Source: Anthopleura xanthogrammica (Eukaryota > Cnidaria > Anthozoa > Actiniaria > Actiniidae). Taken from it: 64,000 bases of DNA. Under the pieces are notes generated by a model, which searched no databases, was not told the DNA's origin, and worked only from the letters and a program-made list of their open reading frames with translations. A program made the translations under genes and the position numbers. Location: contig OZ025212.1 of NCBI GenBank assembly GCA_964019055.1, positions 11,375,391 to 11,439,390 on the forward strand. Direction: 5' to 3'. Shown here one piece after another: positions 23,801 to 35,800 of this stretch (its first letter is position 1; every line of letters starts with the position of its first letter).

Positions 23801-26800
23801 CAATTTATTTTAAATTAGATATTTTTTACTTAGGAGGTTTGATTGATGTTTAGGGGGTTTGAATGAACCCTAGAACCACCCCTTCTGTAGATCCACCCCT
23901 TGTAATGACCAATAACATTGCATTTCTTGAGGTTTGTTTATTACATAGTTTATGAAGGATAAACATAGTTGAATGTAGTTGAGTGTAGGTTAGGAGATCA
24001 ATCATTGTATGTTTTTACTCCTGATCTTATTGCAAATACCTGATGATTAAGCCATTTATCTGTAGGGTCTGGACATGATGCTTGTCCTAGAACTGGATTC
24101 TTCACTAAGTCTCTTCAGTGGACTGACCAAGGTACTGCTTCTAAAGCTTTAAAAAAAGATAGAAAGCTAATTTTTTTTTTGTTACGTAAATTGCTCCATT
24201 AATAGAGGTTTTGAATCAGCACCTTTCAGCAGCCTTGTTAGACAGCAGAACAATAGAATCTCTTTACTCAAGGGAGAATTTGATTCTTTCCCATGTAAAA
24301 TAATTGTATTTTTCCTGCCATCCAACATGGCTGCCATCAAGTGATTGCACCTCTAATTGAATTTGCTGTATTTCAATATTCATTCAAAATCCATATAGTC
24401 TTCATTCTGATTGGAACAATTCTGTATAGACCCCTTGCACCACATTGGAATGCAGCTCAATTTGGAGGACAAATAATAGATTGCAATTCTCAGGAGATTG
24501 AATTCTTTTGCTGTCCTCCAAATTGAGCTGCTGTGACGTCATGTGCAAGGGGTCTATAGTATCATATGCCTTATAACATTCTTCAGGCCTGCTCGATTAC
24601 ACTTTCAAGTTTACATTTGAGCCCCTCTGGTTTTGCACAACCACAAGACATGCAGAAAGAAGAGGTAAGTACTTTGTTGCAAGTCCTGTTCTATGTGCTA
24701 GGAGGAAAGCATAGTTGGCGTAGCAGTTAGAGCCCTTGCCTCTCATCAATGTGACCTGGGTTAGAACCCTTCTGTGTTGTATGTGAGTAGAGTTGGTGGT
24801 TTTTCTCCAGGGTCTCCAGTTTTTATCCTCCTGCAAAAATCAACTTCTGAATTCCAATTGGAATCCATTGGATGAAGTCAGAGCCACTGTGACTTTACAC
24901 TGTTAATTCCCATTTTTTCATTCAAACTGAACTAAATGTACATATTTTTCTAGGCATTGACTTTTGGTTCGCTTCCACAAGAAGTAATCATTGAAGCCAC
25001 AGGTACGATAAACAACACTGTAATACTATTTCCAGGCATTCATTTCATTCATCCATCCATTCATCCATCCATCCATCTATTCACCCATTCATTTATTGAT
25101 CCATTCATCCATCCAGCCATCCATTCATCCAATCATTCATCCATCCGTTCATTCATTCATCCATCCATCCATCCATCCATCCATCCATCCATCCATCCAT
25201 CCATCCATCTATCCACCCATCCATCTATCCATCTATCCACCCATTCATTTATTCATCCATTCACCCATCCATTCATTCATTTATCCACCCATTCATTTAT
25301 TCATCCATTCACCCATCCATCCATCCATCTATCCACCCATTCATTTATTCATCCATTCACCCATCCATTCATTCATTTATCCATCCATCCATTCATTCAT
25401 CTGTTCATTCATTCATTCATCTGTTCATTCATTCATTCATTCATCTGTTCATTCATTCATTCATTCATCTGTTCATTCATTCATTCATTAATCCATTCCT
25501 TCAATCATCCATCCATTCATTCATCTATCCATTCTTATTTATTTATATATTTATTAATTAATTAATCTTATTTATTTATTTTTGCATACAGATAGTAACA
25601 AAAAACCAGGAATGTTACAATCCATTCAATCATTAAGAGATCATCAACCTCTCGGCTGTCATCTGGTAAGAATGTCAGCAAATTACATTGTGTGTTTCAG
25701 GAGGTCACTCAGGGGTTTATATAAATTTAGTTAATTCTCTGACTAGGCCTTTTCTTAAATAGTGAACAAGGTGCATTCTGGTCTAGCTTGGGTACAAACC
25801 CCATATAAGGGGTGATGATTAAAATATATTTGTACTGAAGCAAGACCAGATCTATTGCAGCCTATAATGACCAAACTGAGAGAAGGCCAAGTATATATTT
25901 TAGACATACACACAATTGCAGTGCAATCACTGGGAAACATTGTAGTACAGTATGTAATGAACTGCTATCTAATTATAGTATATGCCATCTTTTTTTATCT
26001 CATAAAAGGTATTTCCTGGTGGACTTCTATATAAACTTTGCCTTCCTCCATTGTATAAAAATTCTTCAGGTATGTGATTGATCAAAATTACTATTTGTAA
26101 AATCAAAAATTGATCCGTCTATTTTAAGCCTCTATAAAAAAATATTTTTTAATTACTTCTTATTTATTTGTAGTATCTCTGTGTGTAACTTCCCTCAAGT
26201 GCCTGTTACCAGCTCCTGTTGCTTCTCGTTTCATTCTTTCTTTCTACTCGCTGGCTAACCACAGAACTGACCAGTCAGTGTGGTCTATTCAAACGTCTCC
26301 CCAGGGGGAGATGGAGTGTTTTGTCTCTTGTTTGAAAAGTATGATGGGATATAAAAGAGGTAGTGAAGGAGGAACTGAAGAGGAGGTATGAAAAAGGTTT
26401 TGATGGACATATTATTGGGAAGCTTGGGTGGTTGGTAAGATGTGTAAGGGGAGTGTGTTAAAAGAGGGTTGGGCCATTTTGTAGAACTTTTCAGGAAGGG
26501 GTTTGATGACATTTATCAAAGTGAAGAAGGAGTGAGGAATCTTTCAGATTTCATAGTACAGTGATACCCCTATTGAATGCTTAACAGACACTGTTGGGAC
26601 CTTGTTGGTTTCTGCTATAGAGATACCACTGTAGCATGTAGAATTGATTGCAGTTTAAAGTTAAGGCATATGCCAAGTTTTGTGGTCCCCCTTTGATTTA
26701 ATGTCAAATGATATTCCCTTTCCAGTCTTTGTAATAAGATTTTATGGTATAATTACATAAATTTGATTGCATTAATGTCATACATTTTGGCTGATTGTAC

Positions 26801-29800
26801 TTAAAACTCTGCAGATGCAATCAGATTCCCCAGCTGCCAAGAAGTTTAAGTCAGAAGAAGGATTGAACATTGAGGGTGATGAGGTACATAGATGTTATGC
26901 CTGCTTAGTCAGACACAGAAGTATAGTTTATCCTTTCTTTTGGTCCATCCATCCATCCCTCCCTCCCTCCATCCACCCACCAATGCAATCCATTATCAAT
27001 GCAATCTACCAAATGAATATCATTCTAACCATTGATCCATCCATTTACCCATCCCTTATGTCCAAACATCATATCATATATCCTTGACCAATCATCAGTT
27101 CTTCAACCCTTCACCAGTGCATTTGTGTAATCCAAAACTCGGTCTATGTCATGTGTCCATCCTTCCATACATTCAACTATCCTAAAGATTGTCTTATCTC
27201 ACCCATTTTATCAATTAGTTGAGCAGTTTTCCACCTGGTCTGAAATGGAAAAGACATTACACCCAAGCTAAAAAGGTCTATTCATCCCTCACCCTTTCCT
27301 TCCTTCTCATCCTCCCTCCATCCATCTATCCTTTCCCAAGTCTATCTCATATCTAAGCATGCCTGTATTTGTCTTTGTTCAGGCCTGGGAATGGTTAATG
27401 AACAGCTCATATCACCAGATAGTGCAGCCCAGTTGTACTCCATTTTTCCCTTCTGTAACAAAACCAAAGCCAAGACAAGAAGATGCTGACACAAAATTTG
27501 AAGACAAGTGAATAATTAATATATAGAACAATATTGAATGATTGTAATTCTATTGAATATGTTAACATTTCATTTAGGAGTAAGCATTGCTTATCATTTG
27601 TAAGTCAGAGTATTTTTTTTATTGAAAGGGTTTTTTCTTCAGGAGAGAGGAGTTTCTCCTTGGGGGGTGGAGTAGAAAGTGTGTGACCAGGAGAGAGGCA
27701 AAGAGTAGATTTTGAAGTGGCAAATTTTGGATCCTGTTTTTCTTTTACTGACAGTCATTTCTTATTTTGAATTTTTTTCTGTTTTCAGGCTAGACAACAC
27801 TGCTCTTCTTTTTAACCATATTCCTACCATTCTCTTTGCCCTTCATCTGGTATATGAGGTACATATTACTGATATAATTAACAATCTACAAAAGCATCTA
27901 ATGACACCCGTCCCTTGATATTTTGTTGGCCTTTGAATTTAAGCAGCCAGCAAATGAATTGACTGGATTATGTGGGAAAGATTGGATGATATAGAATGGA
28001 ATACATCAAATAGATATAGGGGGGTTAAGCATGAATGTGATGGTTGTGGGTTTTCTTTCTTAATTTTTGTCTTGTCTCATATTATATGCAGGAAATGAAG
28101 CTTGATGTGTTAGCAAAGAATGACATGAAGATCCTTGGAGAACTCCTTTGCACCTTATCAAGGTATGATTTCTCGCTAAAATAAAGTTAGTTACCAACGG
28201 TCTAAAAAAACTGAGACTGCTAAGGATCATGGGGAACATCTCGTATCCAACAAGTAAATCTTTTGATGTAAAATGCAGCTTGAGGATGCTCACAGGAGTT
28301 GTGACTAGTAAAACATTTCAAGTCCATTATTTGAAACATTAAGATATATCTACTCATTGACCTTTTTGGTCTCAACTTTTTTAGCTTTTTTGGTGAAAAT
28401 GAGTATAGGTTACAGGCAGTTTTAGATTGATTATATTGTTGTATATGTTCAAGCTGTATAAAATAAAAAACTCTCTTCAAAAAACTAGGGATCTGTCCTG
28501 GCAGCCATATTCAGACCTATACTATCGTGACCTACCATCCCTCGTATCAGTTGGCCTGTCAGAACCATCAGTTCAGATTAAAGGTGAGAACCACTTGCAA
28601 ACATTGTGAATATTATACTCTGGACAAAGTATTTGTTAGGTTACCATCAGTCTGTCCACAAACCATCTCCCTCTCTCTTTTCACTGTCATATCCTATTCT
28701 TGGCTACATGCTGTTGTTGTAACCACACATGTATGAAAAATGATTAGAATAGATTCATATACTTTTTTGTAGATCAATTGAATGCTGTCAAAGTACCAGA
28801 ACACATCAGTAGAGATCCCCCTGATATTCACCAATGGTTGATCTCATGCTTGGATGGTCATATAGTAAGTACCAGAATACATCTGTCAGTAATCTCTTCA
28901 CTGATCTCACTGATTTCTTGGATTTTTAAGCTCATTCATTTATTGACAGTGATTGATTATGAAAATTCAAATTTTATTTTCAATTTTATTATTTTGTTCT
29001 GCAGAGAAAGCCTTTCCCTTTGTTACGACCTGTCTGTGAGAAATCATACCTTGTCACAATGGTAAGAAGGACTTGTCATGTTACATACTTGATGGGTGTC
29101 ATGTTACATGCTGCTGTGGGGAGGGTGGGGTGGTACTTGATGGGTGTCATGTTACATCCTGCTGTGGGGAGGGTGGGGTGGTACTTGATGGGTGTCATGT
29201 TACATCCTGCTGTGGGGAGGGTGGTACTTGATGGGGGTCATTACCTATTTCCTGCTGTGGGGAGGGTGGGGTGGTACTTGATGGGGCTCTTTAGTTGCAT
29301 CCTGCTGTGGGGAGGGTGGGCTGGTACTTGATGGGGGTCATTAGTTACATCCTGCTGTGGGGAGGGTGAGGTGGTACTTGATGGGTGTCATTAGTTACAT
29401 CCTGCTGTGGGAGGGTGGTACTTGATGGGGTCATTAGTTACATCCTGCTGTGGGGAGGGTGGTACTTGATGGGGGTCATTACCTATACCCTGCTGTGGGG
29501 AGGGTGGTACTTGATGGGGGTCATTACCTATGTCCTGCTGTGGGGAGGGTGGGGTGGTACTATGGTATTGTATATCTTAATTCTAGTACATGTTTATTTA
29601 TCATTTTATTTATTTATTTTTTATTTTAGCTTTATTCACTCTTTATTCCTATGAAAAATGGCCAGTGTCTTGATGATCCCAGTCAACTTTATGTGAGGCT
29701 GCCAGGTCAAGGTATTTTATTCATTCATCATTGAAAGATCCAAGAGTGAAGCATTCACCAAGGGGGGTCTTTGTCCTACACACTTTAATATCTTATTAAT

Positions 29801-32800
29801 TTTTTGATCAGTCTTTTTGACGCTGCCACTGCTCTCAACAAATATATTAACTTCAGCAATATCAGAAACAATGGCACCACATCACCTTCAACAACACAAT
29901 ATTAATGGTGACGTTAACAGCTCTCAACAACAACAGACAGCCAAACTAGCAACGTTAACAAAAGCAAAAGCAACTTTTGACACAGGGGCTACTGACTTTT
30001 AATGAGTTTTTGCTGTTGCATTTTTTAGGGATTGAGAAGCTATCTGGTGATCTTACCCATAAACTTACAAGGTACAAACTGCTTCTATTATTGTATCATA
30101 ATCTTCAGCCATATAGCTCTTTAATATGTAGTTTTGCTTGTCTGCTCATGAGAAGTACTGATTATCTGTCATTATTACAATGATGAATTGTATGATATTT
30201 CTACCAGATAGGCTGTCAGGCATCTAATTATCATCACCTCCCCTCCTTCTCCTCTACAGGGATGGTGCATTTATCTTAAGCATTTAGATTATTTGTGTTG
30301 TTTGCTGAAACATTTATTGTTTATCCGAGGGGGGCATGGGTGAGGAGAAAGAAAAATACATTTTTTTACAACCTCCCCATTATTAAGCCAAATTTGGGAC
30401 CCCCTGTTTATTTGCAACATTTTTGAGAGGTTACCAAAGTATACATACAGTATCTCATCAATTATCTCAAGAAACCCCTTTTCAGGGTCACTAAATTTTC
30501 AAGCCTCTCCATTTTCTCACCTATCCCCCCCCCCTAAGATAACTAATAAACAGCCCCTTATTTCAGATCACGATTTGTGTCCCCTAACACATAAATAATA
30601 TTTTCAAATCTTTTTTAGATGCCAAACAGCAGCAGAAAAAGTAGTCGTCTTCATGTCTGAGAATGGTAAGTCTATAATATCGCTACAGACCAAGCTATCC
30701 TTTCTTTATTCTCTAAGTTTTAACTTTTTTCACAGATTTTACATCTAAAGATTTAGACCGTTTACCATTTGGTGTGGGGCTCCCGATAAGAGAAGCTATT
30801 CACATATGCAGCCAGCATCCTCCTAGTGGACTTTCACATACAGCATATACATTGATAGGTAAACGTTACTCATGTGTGTAGTCTTACTTTATAACGACCA
30901 GTCATCCGACCAATAGCCAATGTGCATGAGCTCGAAATTATAGCACAAAGCATGATGGGAAAGTGAATTCTTACACTCTTTTGCCTCCTCTAAAAATTCA
31001 TTTGACAATTTTTCCTTCGTCATTTTCTATGAAAATAAAAGGTTTTCAGCAGACGAAAATAACAGAGTAATTTTTTCTGATAGTTCCTTTCATTTGCCTG
31101 TTACATTTTAACAGAACTCACTTTCCCAGAGTGCTTTGTGAGCTTTGATGCACATTGTCTATTAAGTGATTGATTGGTTTTAAAACATCTCATCAACCAC
31201 TGATCAACCAAACATCAGATCAATTAATTGGTGGATTGGTGAGCATCACGCAATGTCAGCAAACGGATGTATGCTGTGTCCATGAAATTTAGCGCAATAT
31301 AGTTAGAAGTTAAATCTTCTTTCTACGACTACGAGCTCAACTGTGGTAGAATTGGACAGGGTGTGATTTCACATTGTGCCCCAAAGTTATTTTAAGGCCT
31401 GACTGAGGTACCTAGGACGTTTTTTTTCAGGTAGGGAGGATTTAGCATCACTAGTTGGTGATCAACAGAAAGACATTCATACTCAGCACGGACCACTTAA
31501 TGTAAGTAGCTTGATAGAGTTCAATATATCCGCGAAACATTAGTTATACAAAATAGTACAATTTTATGCAAATTCTATTGTTTTCTATTGTTTAATTAGC
31601 ACTATTTTGTGCTATTTAGTAATTTGTATTTCACGGATATATTGTTTGCACTCTAATAGGTAGTGTTTAGGGTGGTGTACCAAGGGAATTTTATGGCAAG
31701 GGGATGATGTAACATACTTGAGATCCTACCAATTATTGCTTTCAATCTCTATTGCTCCTGGTACTGGCCCCCCTCTTAAAATAACATGCATACTAGGTGA
31801 TTGTTGTGAAAGAAATTTGTATATGCTCGAATGTGATGTGCTCTACTGCCAACGGTCAAAAATATGTTTCAGGATCCCACTTTTTCTTGCTATTCACAAT
31901 TGACAGCAATAGATAGCCAAGTATAATGGCTGACAACTCATACCTAACCCCAGCTGACCAACACACCCAATATCCACCTAATATACTAACTGCCTTCTTA
32001 TAATCCATGTTTTTTTTTAGAAAGTTGTTTTGAAGGAAGGTGAAAAAGACGATGGAATGGACTTCAATGAGGAGGTAATATACTTCACTGATGATTGTTT
32101 TTTTAGCAGGCCGTTTACTGAATATTTATTGTTATGCATCAGGGCACGACTGCTTTCACTTTTCTGGTAATTACGTTACCACTTACCGCTGTTTTATTGC
32201 TTTAGAACGTTTGCATGATGGCGTCATTTTACTACAACTACCAGAATGCTTTGCGAATTTTCCTTCATATTCAAATTTGTATTTCCTCATGAAAATAGTA
32301 AGACAATTGGTGCTAATTAACTGAACAAAAGAAAGTGTACAAGGGATTCTGATATTGATAGTAAATGAAGCCATAATGCAAATGTCTCTGATGGATAGTG
32401 GTTAATTAATCGGCAATAGACTTCTGTCATTAAGATAAATCATTAGATTATGTGAAGGTACATGGGATCCTAAACTAACGATTCACTTGATTAAGGTAGT
32501 GTACTGCCTATTAACCTATCATGACTTGTTTCGATCAGTACGTAGTAATCACTTATTTTGCACCTGTTGTCTACAGGTCATGCGGTTACGGTTTGGTAAA
32601 GATTTACGCGTCCAAGAAGTACGGAGACTGTTACAGTCGGCCAAACCAGTCCGAGTAAGCCTGGTGCAGAAACCAGAAGTCAGGTACCCTCTCTACATAG
32701 CAACAGTAGTCAGGCAAATAGTTTAGTGCAAACAGCTTCAGTTGTTTGTACGTTAAATACAATTGCAAGTATTTGAACAACATCCTGCATCCTGTAGATG

Positions 32801-35800
32801 TCGTCTCATATAAACATATGGGAGAAAAGCGTCAGCTATAGTTGGACAATAAATAGAGAATGAGGTGATGTAACTATACAGAAAAAGGGAAGCAAGGGTT
32901 GAATGAGTGGTAAAAACATGAAAACCTGCAAAGGTAACGGCAAATTTACAGAAACAATTCGCAGAACAGCAAGACTTGCTGCCGTGCTGTAACCATGCTG
33001 TACCCATGACGGTGTTGTGTCCAAACATTTGATTTGATAAGCTTTGAGGCTAATGTTCTGTGATTTGCGCGAAGGAATAGTGAATAGACCCCTTGCACGT
33101 GACGTCAGAGCAGCTCAATTTGGAGGACAAAACAAAAGAATTTCAATCTCCTGAGAATTGGAACCTATTGCACTGCCCTCCAAATTGAGCTGCATTCTGA
33201 CGTGCTGCAAGGGGTCTATATAATGATTTCCCACCGTCACATGAAGTCTTCTGTATTCCCGAGGATATTTCAAGCATGCATGGATTACAGGTCGCCTAAT
33301 GCATTGTAGCCTATAATAACGTTACCTTACCCTAAGAGATCCATACATTATTGATTGATTGGTTGATGTCTCTTTTTTTCCCTAGTGACCATGAGTTTAT
33401 TCAAGAGCAGGAAGCTAAACTGTTATTAATGTGCAAAAGAACCATGGCACTACCTATTGGGAGGTCAGGATTGTACTACACGTTCAAATTTTTGTTCTAC
33501 ATAGTAGTATAGAAACGATACCTCCCCCTCACTTTCATACCTCATCCTAGCACAGACCACCCCTCCCCCCAAACACACACCAGTAATGCTATCACGGTTG
33601 CCGTAACATACGACAAAAGAACCATGGCACTACCTATTGGGAGGTCAGGATTGTACTACACGTTCAAATCTTTGTTCTACATAGTAGTATAGAAACGATA
33701 CCTCCCCCTCACTTTCATACCTCATCCTATCACAGACCACCCCTTCCCCCAAACATACACCACTGATGCTATGTTGCCGTACCATACGACAATTTTACCC
33801 AACCCTTTGTCCCTTAGACCTGAAAGACAGAATGTTCCACTTTGAGCAATTGAAGATAAACCCTTTACATTATTCCACATCACCTGTAATATTTTAAAAT
33901 GCACACATTAAGACCCCTTTCATTTGACGTCAAGGCAGCTCAATTTAGAGTACAATACAAAAGAATTTCAATCTCCTGAGAATTGAAACCTATTGTTTTG
34001 TCTTCCAAATTGAGCTGGATTCAGACTAGCCTCCTACGCAGACGCTCTTAGGGTCGTCAGAGAAACGTTGCGTGACGACGTGACGACCCTAAGAACGTCT
34101 GCAAAGGAGGCTAGATTCAGACGTGATGCAAGAGGTATATAAAGATGGTCATAGCAAGGATATGATGAAGGATATTTTACTCCATTGTATGTTTTTCTTA
34201 CAGGGGTATGTTTACTCTGGCCACATCACGTCCAGTTCTAACCGAGACTCTCCCCATTCCATCTCTGGATCTCTCAGGGCGTCTCCCTCCAAGGTAAAGT
34301 AAACAATTTATCCATGGATTCTATTGGTTTGTACTCTTGTTTACCACGATTTACTCCCTCATTTCGTCAAAACGTTTCCACCTGATAAACAAGAGATAAG
34401 AGGGCGTCACCGTAACGTAACAAGAAAGCACCGGAACAGCGAAACCGAAAAAACTGGTATAAAAGCATTGCATGAAAACGAGAATAAATGGTGAAAACGA
34501 GCGCTGTGCACTTTTGCAGCAGTGGTATGAAGTCACCGACTTTCGCTATTTTGGTTGAGTGATCACTGAGACTAAGGAGAAACAATAGAATAATTGCCAT
34601 TTCTCCATTGTTGCTCTGGAGCCTTGATTTCAATAAATAAATAAATAATGAATAAATAATAATGAGAATTAACAGTGAAATCCAGATAGTGGCTCTTTCT
34701 CCACTGCATTCCAATTGGAATTTAGAAGTTCATTTTTGAGGAGGGAGGAAAAACCGGAGAACCCGGAGAAAAACCCTCAAAGCACAGGAGAGAACCAACA
34801 AGCAACTCTACTCACATACGACACTGAGCCCAGCGGGTCTCGAACTCGGGTCGCCTTGGTGAGAGGCGCGCTCTCACCGCTACGCCACCCGTGGTTCCCA
34901 TTTCGATCTTTTTGTGCGCACTCGCTCTTACAGAATATTTTATGTGGACTATCGTATAACATAATCTTTTGTCTTTCGTTTCGTGTAAAGAAATACAACA
35001 GTTGGCTTGGATCACGTGGATACTCCTGTAGATATGAAGGTGTGGCCACAGTTTCATAATGGCGTAGCTGCTGGGCTCAGGATTGCTCCAGAAATATCTC
35101 AAGTAAGAAAATCTCTTAGCAACACACTCTTTTTTTTGGCAATGAGGAAGGGATGGGGAAAAATGAGAAGTGAAAAAAGATTTTCTGATAATAGTTTCTT
35201 TCTACCTTTTTCTTTAATTTCTTTTCTTTCCATTTCTATTGTCTTCCTTTTTTCTTTTCTTTTTTATGCTTTCTTTGCCCTCTTTTCTCCTCTCTTTCTT
35301 TTTTTCCTCTCCCTTCCCTTCGTCTTTCTTTTCTTTCCTTTCCTTTTCATTTCCTATTGATTGGTTGTTTCCAGATCGACAGTGCATGGATAGTATACAA
35401 CAAACCCAAGGATAACCAGTTAACAAACGAACACGCTGGGTTTTTGATGGCTCTTGGTCTGAATGGTCACCTGACAAGCCTAGCACACATGAATCTACAC
35501 GATTATCTCAGCAAGGTACCAATAATACCCATAACATCTCGATGTTTCTGGATTTCTTGATTAACTGGATCGTATACGTCTTGTCTTGTAGGGACACGAA
35601 CTTACAACGGTTGGGGTTTTAATCGGTATCGCTGCATCAAAGTAAGTGAAAAAGATAAATGAATAATTGTGCAATAGTGGGAATAGTGGGTAATATATGG
35701 TGATAATGATGACAACGATGATGATGGTGATGGTGATGATGACGATGGTGATGATGACGACGACGACGATGATGATAACGATGATGATGATGATGATGAC

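Larger units (their letters stand above)
23090..30858 (+). other. ANAPC1: ANAPC1 exons 10-29 (end of propeller and middle region)
   Basis: Exons: 23090-23188, 23401-23485, 24066-24131, 24587-24664, 24954-25002, 25592-25665, 26009-26069, 26174-26385, 26815-26883, 27383-27507, 27789-27858, 28092-28162, 28489-28583, 28773-28864, 29005-29061, 29630-29711, 29812-29907, 30029-30071, 30619-30665, 30736-30858. Recognisable: [38 protein letters not shown]. For exon 26 I chose the donor at 29907 because it is the only nearby GT that restores frame with exon 27; without it the frame hits a stop at about 30000. Confidence 0.8.

Noticed and set aside
24957..25565. 202-codon Ile-His-Pro-Ser frame
   Set aside because: It starts in ANAPC1 exon 14 but then reads through a CATC microsatellite in the intron; the exon ends at a good donor (25002).
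29092..29555. Minisatellite after exon 24 as a sixth junction duplication
   Set aside because: Its unit contains only intron sequence, so it does not copy a splice site.
34811..34896. Possible functional tRNA gene on the minus strand
   Set aside because: A and B boxes are present, but the flanking body, AAAT tail and sister copies show a SINE; a clean cloverleaf was not evident.
34715..35102. Open frames on both strands around 34.7-35.1 kb
   Set aside because: They fall on the SINE and partly on ANAPC1 exon 35; the frames do not match the exon's frame.
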